Of a stretch of 64,000 bases of DNA, positions 15,799 to 25,231 are shown piece after piece. Every line of letters begins with the position of its first letter. Positions within the stretch are counted from its first letter, which is position 1. The translations under genes were made by a program, and so were the position numbers. Location: assembly GCA_958295525.1 (NCBI GenBank), contig OY282355.1, positions 1,979,931 through 2,043,930 of the forward strand, given 5' to 3'. Below the pieces are notes generated by a model that saw only the letters and a program-made list of their open reading frames with translations, ran no database searches and had not been told where the DNA came from. The DNA comes from an uncultured Dehalococcoidia bacterium (GTDB taxonomy: Bacteria; Chloroflexota; Dehalococcoidia; Lucifugimonadales; Australimonadaceae).

Positions 15799-17547
15799 TC
15801 AGCTGCTGGGCGTGGGAGTTGGAGTCGACGTAGGGGTTGGAGTTGGCGTCCGCGTGGGAGTCGGCGTAGGCGCGGGAGTTGGCGCGGGGCCTCGATACGA
15901 GAAGCGGACGTACCACTCGCTGAAGGCGGCGGCGGTGACGCTCACGGTTTGCCTGCCCGGGTCCAGGTCGGCGCCGTCCTCGCCGCTGACGAGCACGCGG
16001 ACGGAGTGGTCGAGGTTGGCCGCTGCGGTTCGCGTGAATTCCCAGGGAGCAGGCCCGCCGCTGTCTATCGAAAGCGCGAAACTTGCGGGCGGATGGGCGG
16101 GGTCGGAGAGGTCGCGGTTCGCGCGCACGATGATCCGCGCGTCCCAGTAGCCGGAGCGCAGGCGAACCTGCCCTTCGCCGGAGCCTTGTCCTTCGACGCC
16201 CGCTGCGGCGGGCGTGGGCGTGGGGAGCGGGGCGGAGAACGGAGGCCATATCTGGTCTTGGCGGTTGTCGCCCCAGCAGACGGCGGTGTTGTCCAGCCGC
16301 AGGGCGCAGGTGTGGCGAATGGCGCTGCTGATGAAGGAGAGCAGTTCGTCGCGGGGCGCCGCCGCCTCTCCGTAGCGTCTTTCGCCGCCCCAGCAGGCGG
16401 GCGCGCCGTCGCGCCGGATGGCGCAGGTGTGGAGGTCGCCCGCCGAGATCGAGGAGAAGAGGTCGCCCTGCGGCGGCTTCGTCTGTTCGTAGTTGCCGCG
16501 CCCCCAGCAGACCGCCGAGCCGTCCGCGCGCAGGCCGCACGCATGCAGCGCGCCCGCGCTGATCGAGACGAGCCGCGCATCAGCGGGAGGCGACGCCCTT
16601 CGGTAGCCGTCGTCGCCCCAGCAGACGGGCGCGCCGTCCTGTTGCAAACCGCAGGAGAAACGGTAACCCGACGTCAGCGACGTCAGCGCAACGTTCCGGG
16701 GCGGGCTGGACTGCCCTGAATCGTCGTTTCCCCAGCAGACGGGCGAGCCGTCGGGCAGGAGCGCGCAGGTGTGGTCGTAGCCGCTGCTTATCGCGGTGAA
16801 GCCGACCCACTTCGGAGGCGTCGCCTGCCCTTCCGAATCGTCGCCCCAGCAGACCGGGGAGCCGTCCTCCTGCAAGCCGCACACGTGGCCGCGTCCGCTG
16901 CTCATCGCCGTGAGCCGGATGTTGGGCGGCGGAGCGGCCTGTCCGTCCTCTCCGCGTCCCCAACAGAGCACGACGCCGCTGGGCCGCAGCCCGCACGAAT
17001 GGGTGTCCCCGCCGTCAATGTACGTGAAGTAATCGTAGGGCGCGGGCGTCGGCGTGCCCGCCGGGGTGGGCGTAGGCGTTGCGGTGGGCGTCGGAGTAGG
17101 AGTGAAGGTTGGCGTTGGCGTAAGCGTAGGAGTAGGCGTGAGCGCCGGCGTTGCGGTGGCGGTCGGCTCCGGCGTAGGGGTGGCCGTGGGGAGTAGCGTA
17201 GGGGTGGCCGTGGGGAGTAGCGTAGGGGTGGCCGTGGGGAGTAGCGTCGGCGTGGGCGTGGGAACCGGCGTGGGAGTAGCCGCAGGAACCGGCGTTGGCG
17301 TCGGCGTAGGGGGCGAAGTTGGCGTGGGCGTGGGCGTCGGGACGGGCGACGCCGTTGGAGTCGAGGTCGGAGTTGGCGCGGGCGTAGGGCTGGGCGTGGG
17401 CGACGCCGTAGGAGTAGGCGTCGGCGCAAGGGGAGGAGACGCCGTAGGCGTCGGGGCCGCGCCGTCGCAGGCGGCGGCGATCAGCAGAACGGCGAGAAGA
17501 GTCAGGCCGCCCAGCGCGAGGTTTCCTATGCAAGAGCGAAAGCGCAT
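15799..17547 (-). CDS. RCC1-repeat surface lipoprotein with Pro/Thr-rich stalk
   Basis: A 582-residue protein from ATG 17547. A lipoprotein signal (LLIAAAC) is followed by a stalk of about 150 residues built from (PT)n repeats, then seven RCC1-type repeats. Each repeat has a Cys near the start ([27 protein letters not shown] and so on) and another in xVCWG, so fourteen regularly spaced cysteines probably make one disulfide per blade. Seven blades suggest a closed beta-propeller. A beta-sandwich-like domain and a second PT-rich tail complete it. It is likely an adhesin or sugar/protein-binding surface protein; the ligand is unknown. The open frame continues upstream over argF and der but that part is not coding. 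Confidence 0.85.
   Translation of the reverse strand: MRFRSCIGNLALGGLTLLAVLLIAAACDGAAPTPTASPPLAPTPTPTASPTPSPTPAPTPTSTPTASPVPTPTPTPTSPPTPTPTPVPAATPTPVPTPTPTLLPTATPTLLPTATPTLLPTATPTPEPTATATPALTPTPTLTPTPTFTPTPTPTATPTPTPAGTPTPAPYDYFTYIDGGDTHSCGLRPSGVVLCWGRGEDGQAAPPPNIRLTAMSSGRGHVCGLQEDGSPVCWGDDSEGQATPPKWVGFTAISSGYDHTCALLPDGSPVCWGNDDSGQSSPPRNVALTSLTSGYRFSCGLQQDGAPVCWGDDGYRRASPPADARLVSISAGALHACGLRADGSAVCWGRGNYEQTKPPQGDLFSSISAGDLHTCAIRRDGAPACWGGERRYGEAAAPRDELLSFISSAIRHTCALRLDNTAVCWGDNRQDQIWPPFSAPLPTPTPAAAGVEGQGSGEGQVRLRSGYWDARIIVRANRDLSDPAHPPASFALSIDSGGPAPWEFTRTAAANLDHSVRVLVSGEDGADLDPGRQTVSVTAAAFSEWYVRFSYRGPAPTPAPTPTPTRTPTPTPTSTPTPTPSS
17175..17246. repeat. 24-bp tandem repeat inside the lipoprotein stalk
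   Basis: Three perfect copies of a 24-bp unit (TAGGGGTGGCCGTGGGGAGT plus AGCG) encode LLPTATPT repeats. Slippage here would change stalk length in frame. Confidence 0.9.
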
Positions 17548-17682
17548 ATTCGCTGCTCTATCGTAGCGAACCGCGCGCCGCAAGGGTTCCGGTTTCGCGT
17601 GCGCGCTATGGCCGCATTGCTCCGGCGAAGGGGCGCGCGAGGCAGCCCGAATCGCCCCGCGCGAATCGGGTATCCTATGCGT

Positions 17683-17880
17683 ATGATGACGACAATAGTC
17701 CCGGAAACCGAGCGCGAGCGCCGCTACTACCGCTGGTACGACCTTTCGATGCTCCACCACGAGGCCGCGCGGCGGGGCGTCGCGCCCTCCGAGGTCGAGG
17801 CCACCAAATCGCTCGCCGCCGAAGCGTGGGACGCCTACGTCGAGACGATTTCCGATCTCAACGGGCCCAGGCGGGAGTAG
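17683..17880 (+). CDS. Small conserved-context protein upstream of argF
   Basis: A charged 65-residue protein ([20 protein letters not shown]...) ending 3 bp before argF. A -10-like TATCCT at 17671-17676 places the transcript start at or next to ATG 17683, so the mRNA may be leaderless; ATG 17677 and 17686 are alternatives. It contains no recognised domain. The tight link suggests translation coupled to argF. Confidence 0.55.
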   Translation: MMTTIVPETERERRYYRWYDLSMLHHEAARRGVAPSEVEATKSLAAEAWDAYVETISDLNGPRRE

Positions 17881-17883
17881 CGC

Positions 17884-18798
17884 GTGGCGACGGACTTCCT
17901 CTCTATGGCCGACGTCACGCATGAGGAACTGGCGTGGCTGCTGGATACGGGCCGCGCCTACGCCGCGCGGCGCACCGGCGGGCCGCAGCCTCTGCGCGGG
18001 CGCATCGTGGCGATGCTCTTCGAGAAACCGTCGCTCCGAACGAAAGTCTCGTTCGACGTGGCCGTCTACGAGATGGGCGGGCACGCCGTCTACCTCGGCG
18101 GCGAGGAAGTGGGGCTCGATAAGCGCGAGCCCGTGGAGGACGCCGCCCGCGTTCTGGATCGCTGGGCGTCCGTGATCGTGGCGCGCGTGATGGCGCACTC
18201 GACGCTGGAGCGGCTTGCGGCGGCGGCTTCCGCGCCGGTGATCAACGCGCTCTCCGACGTGGAGCATCCATGCCAGGCCGCCGCCGACCTGCTGACCATC
18301 CGGCAGCGGAAGGGGCGCGTCGAAGGGCTGAAGATCGCCTATATCGGCGACGCGAACAACTGCGCGCGCAGCCTCGGGCTGGGAGCGCTCGCGCTTGGAG
18401 CCGACTTCGCCGCCGCGTCGCCGGAGGGCTACGCCTTCTCCGGCGCGGACGCCGCCCGGCTCCGCGACGCCGCGAACGGCGGGTCGCTCACGCTCACGGA
18501 CGACCCCGACGAGGCGATTGACGCCGCCGACGTGATCTACACCGACGTCTGGACGAGCATGGGGCAAGAGGCGGAGGCCGCCGAGCGCAGGGAAGCCTTC
18601 GAGGGCTTTCAGGTCAACGAGAATCTCGTCGCGCTCGCCAACCCCGGCGCGCTCGTGATGCATCCGATGCCCGTTCACTACGGCGAGGAGATGCCCCCCG
18701 GCATGCTGGAGCATCCGCAGTCCGCCGCGTTCGATCAGGCCGAGAACCGCCTGCACGCGCAGAAAGCAGTCCTGCGCCTGCTCGTCGCCGGCGAATAG
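17884..18798 (+). CDS. argF: Ornithine carbamoyltransferase-family protein
   Basis: A 304-residue transcarbamylase from GTG 17884. The carbamoyl-phosphate loop reads [12 protein letters not shown] (canonical STRTR), followed by [13 protein letters not shown] and DVWTSMGQE, typical of ornithine carbamoyltransferases (arginine biosynthesis). The ornithine-side loop, normally HCLPAHRG, reads [11 protein letters not shown], so the conserved Cys is replaced by Pro. This raises the possibility of a different amine substrate, although overall similarity favours ArgF. It is second in a very tight operon (gaps of 3, 4 and 2 bp) with der and plsY. Confidence 0.82.
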   Translation: MATDFLSMADVTHEELAWLLDTGRAYAARRTGGPQPLRGRIVAMLFEKPSLRTKVSFDVAVYEMGGHAVYLGGEEVGLDKREPVEDAARVLDRWASVIVARVMAHSTLERLAAAASAPVINALSDVEHPCQAAADLLTIRQRKGRVEGLKIAYIGDANNCARSLGLGALALGADFAAASPEGYAFSGADAARLRDAANGGSLTLTDDPDEAIDAADVIYTDVWTSMGQEAEAAERREAFEGFQVNENLVALANPGALVMHPMPVHYGEEMPPGMLEHPQSAAFDQAENRLHAQKAVLRLLVAGE

Positions 18799-18802
18799 CC
18801 CG

Positions 18803-20254
18803 ATGACGGACGCTCCGGCGCAACTTGAGGGCGCGCCGCCCGCCGCTGCGGCTCTCGTCGCCATCGTCGGGCGGCCCAACGTCGGCAAGTCGAGCCTGTT
18901 CAACGCGCTCTTGGGCAGACGCTCCGCCATCGTCGCGGAGGAATCGGGCACGACGCGCGACCGCGTCATCGCGCCCGCCGAATTCGAGGGGCGGCGCTTC
19001 CTGCTCGCTGACACCGGCGGCCTCGTTCCGCAGCCCGAGTCGGACGTTCAGGCGCACATTGGGGCGCAAGCCGACGCCGCCATCGAAAGCGCCGACGCCG
19101 TCATCCTCGTGACCGACGCGCGCTCCGGCCCCGCCTACGCCGACGAGCACGTCGCGCAGCGGCTGCGCCAGGCCGGCAAGCCCGTCGTCGTCGCCGTCAA
19201 CAAGGCGGACAACCCCGCGCAGGAACTCTCGGCGTTCGAAGCGGCGTCGCTGGGGCTCGGCGATCCCGTTCCCGTGAGCGCGCTCCACCGGCGCGGGCTT
19301 GGGGAACTGATGGACGCGCTCATCGCGCGCGCCCCGATGGACGGCGCCCCCGGCGACCTCCCGCCCGACGCTCCGCGCATCGCCATCGTCGGGCGGCCCA
19401 ACGTGGGGAAGTCCGCGCTCGCCAACGCCGTGCTGGGGCAAGAGCGCTCGGTCGTGAGCGCGGCGGCGGGCACGACGCGCGACGCGCTCGACACGCCGTT
19501 CGAGTTCGAGGGCGCGCCCGCCGTGCTCATAGACACGGCGGGCATCCGGCGGCGCGGCGCGGTGCAGCCCGGCGTCGAGAAGTTCAGCGTTATGCGCGCC
19601 GCCTCCGCGATTCACAGATGCGACGTCGCGCTCGTCGTGCTCGACGCGCAGCAGCCCGCCACCGACCAGGATCTGCACATCGCGGGGCAGGCGGCGGACG
19701 CTTTCAAGTCCGTGCTCATCGTCGTCAACAAGTGGGACCTCATCGAAAAAGACGACCCGCGGCGGGAGGAGCGGCGATTCGTCTACGGGGCGCGCGCGCG
19801 GATGCGGTTCCTTCCGGGCGTTCCGGTCGCCTTCGTCTCCGCGCTCGACGGGAGCGGAGTTCCGGCGATGCTCCGCGCCGCGTTCGCGCTGCACGAGAAA
19901 CGGATGGAGTGGGTGGACGGCGCGAGGCTCTCCCGCGTGGTGATGGACGCCGTGTCCCGCCACCTCCCGCCGTCCGGGTCGGTGAAAGGCAGCCTCAAAC
20001 TCCACCGGGTGAAGCAAGACGGCGTCCGTCCGCCGTCGTTCACGTTCTTCGTGAACAACACGGGGCGCGTCCATTTCTCCTACGAGCGCTATATGGCGAA
20101 CACGATCCGCGAGGAGTTCGGATTTGACGGCGCGCCGCTGAAGATCGAGTTCCGGGGCAAGGGAGGCGTCCACGTCATCGGCGACAACCGCTCGAAGGCG
20201 GCGGCGCGGGCGCGGCGCAAGGGCGCGCGGGCCCGGCCGGGGGAGCGGCGGTAG
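18803..20254 (+). CDS. der: Ribosome-assembly GTPase Der (EngA)
   Basis: A 483-residue protein with two tandem GTPase domains, unique to Der. The first has [20 protein letters not shown] and NKAD; the second has [21 protein letters not shown] and NKWD. A C-terminal KH-like domain ends in a basic tail. It acts in 50S subunit maturation. It starts 4 bp after argF and ends 2 bp before plsY. Confidence 0.96.
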   Translation: MTDAPAQLEGAPPAAAALVAIVGRPNVGKSSLFNALLGRRSAIVAEESGTTRDRVIAPAEFEGRRFLLADTGGLVPQPESDVQAHIGAQADAAIESADAVILVTDARSGPAYADEHVAQRLRQAGKPVVVAVNKADNPAQELSAFEAASLGLGDPVPVSALHRRGLGELMDALIARAPMDGAPGDLPPDAPRIAIVGRPNVGKSALANAVLGQERSVVSAAAGTTRDALDTPFEFEGAPAVLIDTAGIRRRGAVQPGVEKFSVMRAASAIHRCDVALVVLDAQQPATDQDLHIAGQAADAFKSVLIVVNKWDLIEKDDPRREERRFVYGARARMRFLPGVPVAFVSALDGSGVPAMLRAAFALHEKRMEWVDGARLSRVVMDAVSRHLPPSGSVKGSLKLHRVKQDGVRPPSFTFFVNNTGRVHFSYERYMANTIREEFGFDGAPLKIEFRGKGGVHVIGDNRSKAAARARRKGARARPGERR

Positions 20255-20256
20255 CC

Positions 20257-20859
20257 GTGGAGTGGGCGCTCGTCCCCGCCGCCTACCTGCTGGGCAGCGT
20301 GCAGCCCGGCCTTCTCGTCGTGCGGCTGACGCTGGGCCGTGACGTGCGCGACCTGGGGAGCGGCAAGACGGGCATGACGAACGTGCTGCGCGCCGCCGGC
20401 AAGCGGGCCGCGGCCGTCGTCCTCATTATGGACGTCGCGAAGGGCGCGCTGCCTCCGTTGCTTGCGGGAGCGCTGTCCGGCGACCCGCAGCTGGAGGCCG
20501 CCGCCGCCGCCGCCGCGCTGACCGGCCACGTCTTTCCCGTGTTCGCAGGGTTCCGGGGCGGGCGGGGCGTCGCGCCGGGCGTCGGAGCGGCGGCGGCGCT
20601 GCTGCCCTGGTCGAGCGTCGCGGGGATAGCCGCGTTCGCGCCCGCCGTGCTGCTCACGCGCTACGTTTCGCTCGGTTCCGTGCTTGGCGTCGCGGCGGCG
20701 ATGGGGGCGTTCACGGTCGCTGCGGCCGCGTTCGGCCAGCCGCTCCCGCACCTCTGGTTCGCGCTCGTCTGCGGCCCGCTCATCATTGCGATGCACCGCG
20801 ACAACATCGGGCGGCTGCTGCGCGGGGAGGAGCGGCGCCTCGGCGACCGCGAAGCCTAG
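20257..20859 (+). CDS. plsY: Glycerol-3-phosphate acyltransferase PlsY
   Basis: A 200-residue membrane enzyme from GTG 20257 that transfers acyl groups from acyl-phosphate to glycerol-3-phosphate, the first step of phospholipid synthesis. The three PlsY motifs are present: LGSGKTGMTNVLR, GHVFPVFAGFRGGRGVA and HRDNIGRLLRGEE. About five hydrophobic helices. It closes the argF-der-plsY operon. Its TAG stop shares the bases CTAG with the stop of the convergent gene at 20856. Presence of PlsY implies ester-linked bacterial lipids. Confidence 0.94.
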   Translation: MEWALVPAAYLLGSVQPGLLVVRLTLGRDVRDLGSGKTGMTNVLRAAGKRAAAVVLIMDVAKGALPPLLAGALSGDPQLEAAAAAAALTGHVFPVFAGFRGGRGVAPGVGAAAALLPWSSVAGIAAFAPAVLLTRYVSLGSVLGVAAAMGAFTVAAAAFGQPLPHLWFALVCGPLIIAMHRDNIGRLLRGEERRLGDREA

Positions 20860-21290
20860 CCCTTCCGCGCCCGGTTGGCCGCGCTCCACATTCGCGCGCT
20901 CATCGCTCCGGCGAGGGCGATGAAGAGCGGGTTGATATACGCCCACAGCGAACTGTAGCCCAGTTCCTCGCCGTTCACGATGAGTTGGGAGTGGTCACCG
21001 AGTTTGGCCGACCACTGAAAGGCGAACGCGATGAGCAGCGCGCAGGCGGCGTAGAACGGAACGTTCGCGTCGAGGAAGCGGCGGACGCCGCCCTCGCCTT
21101 CCGCGTAGCCCGCCGCGTCGGCGCGGCTCTTGCCGTGATAGGCGGCCCCGAGCGCGATGACGACGGTGGCGGCCATCAGCCAGTCGACCGTCCCCCAATC
21201 GGGCTGCGGGATTGCGAAGATGAACTTGACGGCCACGAGCAAGGCCGTGAGCATCATGTAGACGGCGAGCAGTCGCATGAGGATAGCCAT
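20856..21290 (-). CDS. Small four-helix membrane protein, copy 2
   Basis: A 144-residue protein from ATG 21290 (GAGGAG ribosome-binding site) starting MAILMRLLAVYMMLTALLVAV. Four hydrophobic segments. It is a paralogue of the gene immediately upstream (21301-21711), with the same N-terminal MRLLxVYxMLT and a conserved Ala-Arg-Met-Trp near the end. No known family or catalytic residues recognised. Confidence 0.7.
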   Translation of the reverse strand: MAILMRLLAVYMMLTALLVAVKFIFAIPQPDWGTVDWLMAATVVIALGAAYHGKSRADAAGYAEGEGGVRRFLDANVPFYAACALLIAFAFQWSAKLGDHSQLIVNGEELGYSSLWAYINPLFIALAGAMSARMWSAANRARKG

Positions 21291-21300
21291 CGCGCTCCTC

Positions 21301-21711
21301 CTATGATCCGGCGGAGACGCGCCACATCCGCGCGCCCGCGCCAACCAGCGCGAGCGGAATGGCGACGTCCAGGAAGTTCCAAATCAGCCAATCCATATCG
21401 GGGCTGCTCCGCAGCGAATTCGACCAGTTCCAGTAGAAGAGCAGCCCGATGACCAACGTAGCGTAGAAGAGAACGTTGACGGCCAGATACTCGCGGAGGC
21501 CGGCGCCGTCTCCGGCGAAGCGCCGCTTGGCGGCGAACAACGCCGCGAGCGCGATGAAGATGGCGGCGCCCATCAGCCAATTGAGGACTTCCCAAACCGG
21601 ATACGGCTCGGCTCCGCCCGGGTGGTACCAGGGGACGGCGACGAAGTGAACCGCGACGGCGACGCCCGTGAGCATCACGTAGACGGAGAGCAGACGCATT
21701 ACGACAGGCAT
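21301..21711 (-). CDS. Small four-helix membrane protein, copy 1
   Basis: A 136-residue protein beginning MPVVMRLLSVYVMLTGVAVAV, four hydrophobic segments, ending GARMWRVSAGS. It is a tandem paralogue of 20856-21290, 10 bp apart and surely co-transcribed. Both may pair in the membrane. Function unknown. Confidence 0.7.
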   Translation of the reverse strand: MPVVMRLLSVYVMLTGVAVAVHFVAVPWYHPGGAEPYPVWEVLNWLMGAAIFIALAALFAAKRRFAGDGAGLREYLAVNVLFYATLVIGLLFYWNWSNSLRSSPDMDWLIWNFLDVAIPLALVGAGARMWRVSAGS

Positions 21712-22160
21712 TCGCGCGGCCTCCTCATCTGGTCATTTGGCGCAACGGCGCCGCAGCGTCAGGCGCGGCGAATATGCTACGCCCCCGAAACGCCCGCGCA
21801 AACCGCTTTCGCCCGCCTGTTCGGGCCGTTCTCCGCCCGCACGCGGCGCCGTGTGGTCAGTGATTGGCGGGAGGAACAGCGCGCCCGCAGCCGTTCCCGC
21901 GCTGCGGATGGCTCGCGGGCGCTCTCGATCAGCCCCTTTGCGCTCTATCTTGTGGCGGACGGAACCAATTTGCCTACCTATCGTCGAAAACCCCGAATTA
22001 CCCCTTGACATTTCGCGCGCGCTCTTAAAGAATGCATTCGCCGCTAGCGAAAGGGCTTTATATGGCGGCAAGCGCGCCTTAACATCGCCTATATTGTTGT
22101 CTCCGGCATCGGAGGCCGCGCCTAATCGCGGCCTTGCGGAACGGAGCGGCGGAACGAACC
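21712..22160. other. Intergenic region between divergent genes
   Basis: 449 bp without a convincing gene. The right part (about 22000-22110) is richer in A/T than its surroundings and contains TTGACA at 22005-22010, followed 17 bp later by AAGAAT, a weak promoter toward nrdR. A clear NrdR box could not be confirmed. Confidence 0.5.
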
Positions 22161-22733
22161 ATGCAATGCCCCAATTGCGGCGACTCCAACACGCACGTTG
22201 CCGACTCGCGGAACTCTGGCCAAGAGGTTCGGCGGCGGCGGGAGTGCGCTCACTGCGGAGCGCGCTTCACGACCTACGAGCGCGCGCAGCGCGCCAGCCT
22301 GCAAGTCATCAAGCGGGACGGGCGGCGCGACGATTTCGACCATGAGAAACTGCTCCGCAGCCTCAGGCTAGCCTGCGCCAAGCGTCCTATTCCCTCTGGC
22401 GCGCTCGAAAAACTCGCCGGCGAGATCGAGAGCGACCTCCACGAACTGGGGCGCGCCGACATTCCGACCTCCGCCATTGGCGACACCGCGCTCGCCCGGA
22501 TCCGCGAACTCGACCCGGTGGCTTACGTGCGCTACGCCAGCGTCTACCGCGACTTCGACACTCTCGAGGGTTTCATCGAGGAGGTGCGCGGCTTCCAAGT
22601 CGAGCCGCCGCCGCCCGACCCCTCCGGCCAATTGGAACTGATTCCCAACGCCTACGCGGTTCCGGCCAAGCGGCCCGGCCGCAGAGGGCGCAGGCCGCGC
22701 ATCACGCAGCCCGCCGTCGCCGCGTCGTCCTGA
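22161..22733 (+). CDS. nrdR: Transcriptional repressor NrdR
   Basis: A 190-residue protein from ATG 22161. The N-terminal zinc ribbon (MQCPNCGDSNTHVADSR...CAHCGARFTTYE) binds DNA, and the following ATP-cone domain (VIKRDGRRDDFDHEKL) senses ATP/dATP to repress ribonucleotide reductase genes. The tail after about residue 150 (Pro-rich, then basic GRRGRRPR) is longer than in typical NrdR. It appears monocistronic, with a terminator about 140 bp downstream. Confidence 0.95.
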   Translation: MQCPNCGDSNTHVADSRNSGQEVRRRRECAHCGARFTTYERAQRASLQVIKRDGRRDDFDHEKLLRSLRLACAKRPIPSGALEKLAGEIESDLHELGRADIPTSAIGDTALARIRELDPVAYVRYASVYRDFDTLEGFIEEVRGFQVEPPPPDPSGQLELIPNAYAVPAKRPGRRGRRPRITQPAVAASS

Positions 22734-22875
22734 CTCCGCGCTCTGCATCCCTCTTGCCCTTTCTCGCCGGAGACGGCGCCCCAATGCATGACCCTCGGAA
22801 GGCGCGGTTCGCGCCGCGCTTCCGGCGTCTCCCTCCTCCGCGGCCCCTCTCGACGCGCCACGGGAGCGGGCCAAC

Positions 22876-22907
22876 CGGGCCCCGATGGAGTTTCTCCTCG
22901 GGGCCCG
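22876..22907 (+). terminator. Terminator after nrdR
   Basis: Perfect 8-bp stem CGGGCCCC/GGGGCCCG extended by GGAG/CTCC near a TTT loop, followed by CCTTCGTT. Just beyond, 22924-22929 is TATACT, a possible -10 toward pdxA, and 22936-22955 is a CCT microsatellite. The rest of 22734-23102 shows no gene. Confidence 0.65.
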
Positions 22908-23102
22908 CCTTCGTTAAACGCGCTATACTGCCTATGCCTCCTCCTCCTCCTCCTCTCCATCCGGCGGCGGGAGAGCGGGGTTCCCGCCTGCGCGGTGAGG
23001 TCGCGAGGTTTCGCGGTCAGGACAGGGAAGCGGCCCGACAAGGATGCGGCGCAACGATGGAGGCGGGAATGACGGCGAGGCGGCGCAGGAGGAAGGCGCG
23101 CT

Positions 23103-24110
23103 ATGGATAGACGCCCGCGCATCGGCGTCACGCTGGGCGACCCTGCAGGAGTCGGCCCGGAGGTCGTGGCGAAAGCGCTCGCGCACGAGGGTCTGCGGGC
23201 GGACGCCGCGCCGCTCGTGATCGGCTCGCCCGCGGTTCTCGACCGCGCCTTCCGGCTCATCGGCAGCCCGCTGCGCGCCCGAAGCGCCGACGGCCCCGGC
23301 GACGAGACCGATGAGCCCGGGCGGATCAACGTCCTCTCTCCCCACAACGACGCGGGACTCGATGCGCTGCCCTACGGCGAAACGTCGCCTTTGGCGGGCG
23401 CGGCGGCGGTGGAGTGGGCGGCGACCGCCGCGCGGCTCGCCATCGCCGGAGACGTGGACGCGATTGCGACCGCGCCGATCAGCAAGGAAGCCGCGCGCCT
23501 GGCCGGCCACGCCGATTTCGGGCATCAGGAGATCTACCAGCGCATCGCGGAGGTTCCCCGCGTGCTCACGATGCTAGTCGCCAACCGCCTCAACGTCGTC
23601 CACTTGACGACCCACCAGCCTCTTCGCGCGGCGGCGGAATTCGCAACGCGCGAGCGCGTGCTGGAGGCGCTGCGCCTCACGCGCGGGTTTTTCGCGGCGC
23701 ATGGCGTTCCGCATCCGCGCATCGGGGTCGCGGCGCTGAATCCGCACGGAGGCGAGGCGGGGCTCATCGGCACGGAGGAGATGACGGACATACGCCCCGC
23801 CGTCGAGGACGCCAACGCGGAGGGCATTGCGGCGGTCGGCCCCGTTCCTTCTGATTCGCTCTTCGCGCAAGCGGTGGAGGGCGGCTACGACGCCGTTCTC
23901 GCTATGTACCACGATCAGGGGCACATTCCCGTGAAGGTTCACGATTGGGCGTCCAGCATCACGCTCAACATCGGGCTGCCGTTCCTGCGGACGTCGGTCG
24001 ACCACGGCACGGCGTTCGACATCGCGGGCAAAGGTGTCGCCGACGCGACGGGAATGATCGCCGCCATCCGCTACGCCGCGCGCGTCGCCGCCACTGGGCG
24101 CCTGCCTTAG
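23103..24110 (+). CDS. pdxA: 4-hydroxythreonine-4-phosphate dehydrogenase
   Basis: A 335-residue enzyme of pyridoxal-phosphate (vitamin B6) synthesis, or a PdxA2-type relative. It shows GVTLGDPAGVGPEV at the N-terminus, TAPISKEA, the metal-binding HDQGHIPVK and RTSVDHGTAFDIAG near the end. Length is normal. No other vitamin B6 gene is nearby, so the PdxA2-like alternative (4-carbon acid metabolism) remains possible. The next gene starts 206 bp away. Confidence 0.9.
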   Translation: MDRRPRIGVTLGDPAGVGPEVVAKALAHEGLRADAAPLVIGSPAVLDRAFRLIGSPLRARSADGPGDETDEPGRINVLSPHNDAGLDALPYGETSPLAGAAAVEWAATAARLAIAGDVDAIATAPISKEAARLAGHADFGHQEIYQRIAEVPRVLTMLVANRLNVVHLTTHQPLRAAAEFATRERVLEALRLTRGFFAAHGVPHPRIGVAALNPHGGEAGLIGTEEMTDIRPAVEDANAEGIAAVGPVPSDSLFAQAVEGGYDAVLAMYHDQGHIPVKVHDWASSITLNIGLPFLRTSVDHGTAFDIAGKGVADATGMIAAIRYAARVAATGRLP

Positions 24111-24316
24111 CCTGCACAGCCTCTCATCGGACGGGGCGCGCTTGCTCCGGGAGGTTCCCCGCCACCGCGCTGCCCGGACTGCGTCGGCTAAGCCGCGCTC
24201 AACGCTCCCGCGCAGCATCGCCTCTCTCGTCTCCCTCGCGCCGCCGCCGCGCATTGCCCGCGCGGGATATAATGGGGCGCGGCCGCCGGATGCGGCTGCC
24301 GGAGGAGGTCCCGAAA

Positions 24317-24751
24317 ATGCTCACTTTGCTGTTTCGCCCCCTGCTGTGGCTGCTGAAACTGCCGCTGGCGCTGGGCAAAGCGTCGAAGCCCGCCGTCGGC
24401 CGCGTGCTCAAGCGGGAGGGCTTCACCTACGGAGAGTCCTACAAAGAGGACGGCAAGACGATCATTCCGCTGGGCTATCACCCGCAGGGCGGCGAGTTCG
24501 AACTCATCGCCAACCTGGAGTTGACCCCGGAGTACGCCTGCCTGCGCCCGTTGGACGGCTGGACGCAGAGCGCGATCGCCATCCTCAGCGCGCTCGCCCC
24601 CGAGGGCGTCGCGCGGCGGATCCCGGGCAAGGAGCGCGAGGAGAGTCCCTCCATAGCGCAGCCCGCCCAAGAGCCGGAGCGAGCCGGCGAGGGAGCGGAG
24701 CAGCCCTCCGGCGAGGCCGCGCGGCCCCGCGAAGATTCGGCGGAATCTTAG
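24317..24751 (+). CDS. Short hypothetical protein with hydrophobic N-terminus
   Basis: A 144-residue protein from ATG 24317 with a GGAGGAGG ribosome-binding site 8 bp upstream and TATAAT at 24268-24273. N-terminal amphipathic/hydrophobic stretch (MLTLLFRPLLWLLKLPLAL), a compact middle (EGFTYGESYKEDGKTIIPLG) and an acidic disordered tail rich in Glu, Pro and Ser. No known family recognised; membrane-associated. Confidence 0.65.
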   Translation: MLTLLFRPLLWLLKLPLALGKASKPAVGRVLKREGFTYGESYKEDGKTIIPLGYHPQGGEFELIANLELTPEYACLRPLDGWTQSAIAILSALAPEGVARRIPGKEREESPSIAQPAQEPERAGEGAEQPSGEAARPREDSAES

Positions 24752-25231
24752 CAAACGGGCGAGTTTGCGCGGAATACGGCGCCGAACGCGCTTTCAGAGA
24801 CGAAATCGGGAGGCGCAGGCGTTCGTTTCAGCGCCGGCGGCTTCCTCGTCGTTCGCTTGGCGTCCGAACCGGCGCGCCGCCCATCGTTGCCTAGCGCAGC
24901 GCGCCGCCCCCGCGCTTCGCTCACGCTTCGCTCTTTCGCGCCGGACGAATTCCGCAATCCGGCGAATTGCGCCGATTCTCCGTCGGTATCCGCGTATTGA
25001 CGGCGTCCGCGCAAAGGGCTAGGGTAAGCGTGTTCTGTGGCAAGAGGGCGCTCGCATCCTATCGGCGCAACCCCGCGAGTTCATAATCGGTTGCCCTCAC
25101 GAAAGACCCCACGCGGCGCATAGTCCCGCGCATCTTCCCTGCCCTCGCTCCATCCCTCGCTGAGCCCGCGCAATGCGTTAGCAGGCTTTCCTGCGCCGCG
25201 CGGGGGCAGGCGGAGCGACGGAGGATTTGCG
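24752..25231. other. Intergenic region with promoter for the betaine transporter
   Basis: 480 bp with no convincing gene. A promoter-like TTGACG (24997-25002), 17-bp spacer, TAGGGT (25020-25025) points toward the transporter operon and would leave a leader of about 200 nt, which does not match a riboswitch I recognise. Confidence 0.45.

Noticed and set aside
17548-19014. Upstream extension of the RCC1 lipoprotein frame
   Set aside because: Runs antisense through argF and der; the lipoprotein signal starts at 17547.
22080-22110. NrdR box upstream of nrdR
   Set aside because: A TATATT-containing stretch is only weakly similar to the box consensus and not paired.
25032-25231. Riboswitch in the proV leader
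   Set aside because: No match to glycine, SAM or other riboswitch cores that I could recognise by eye.
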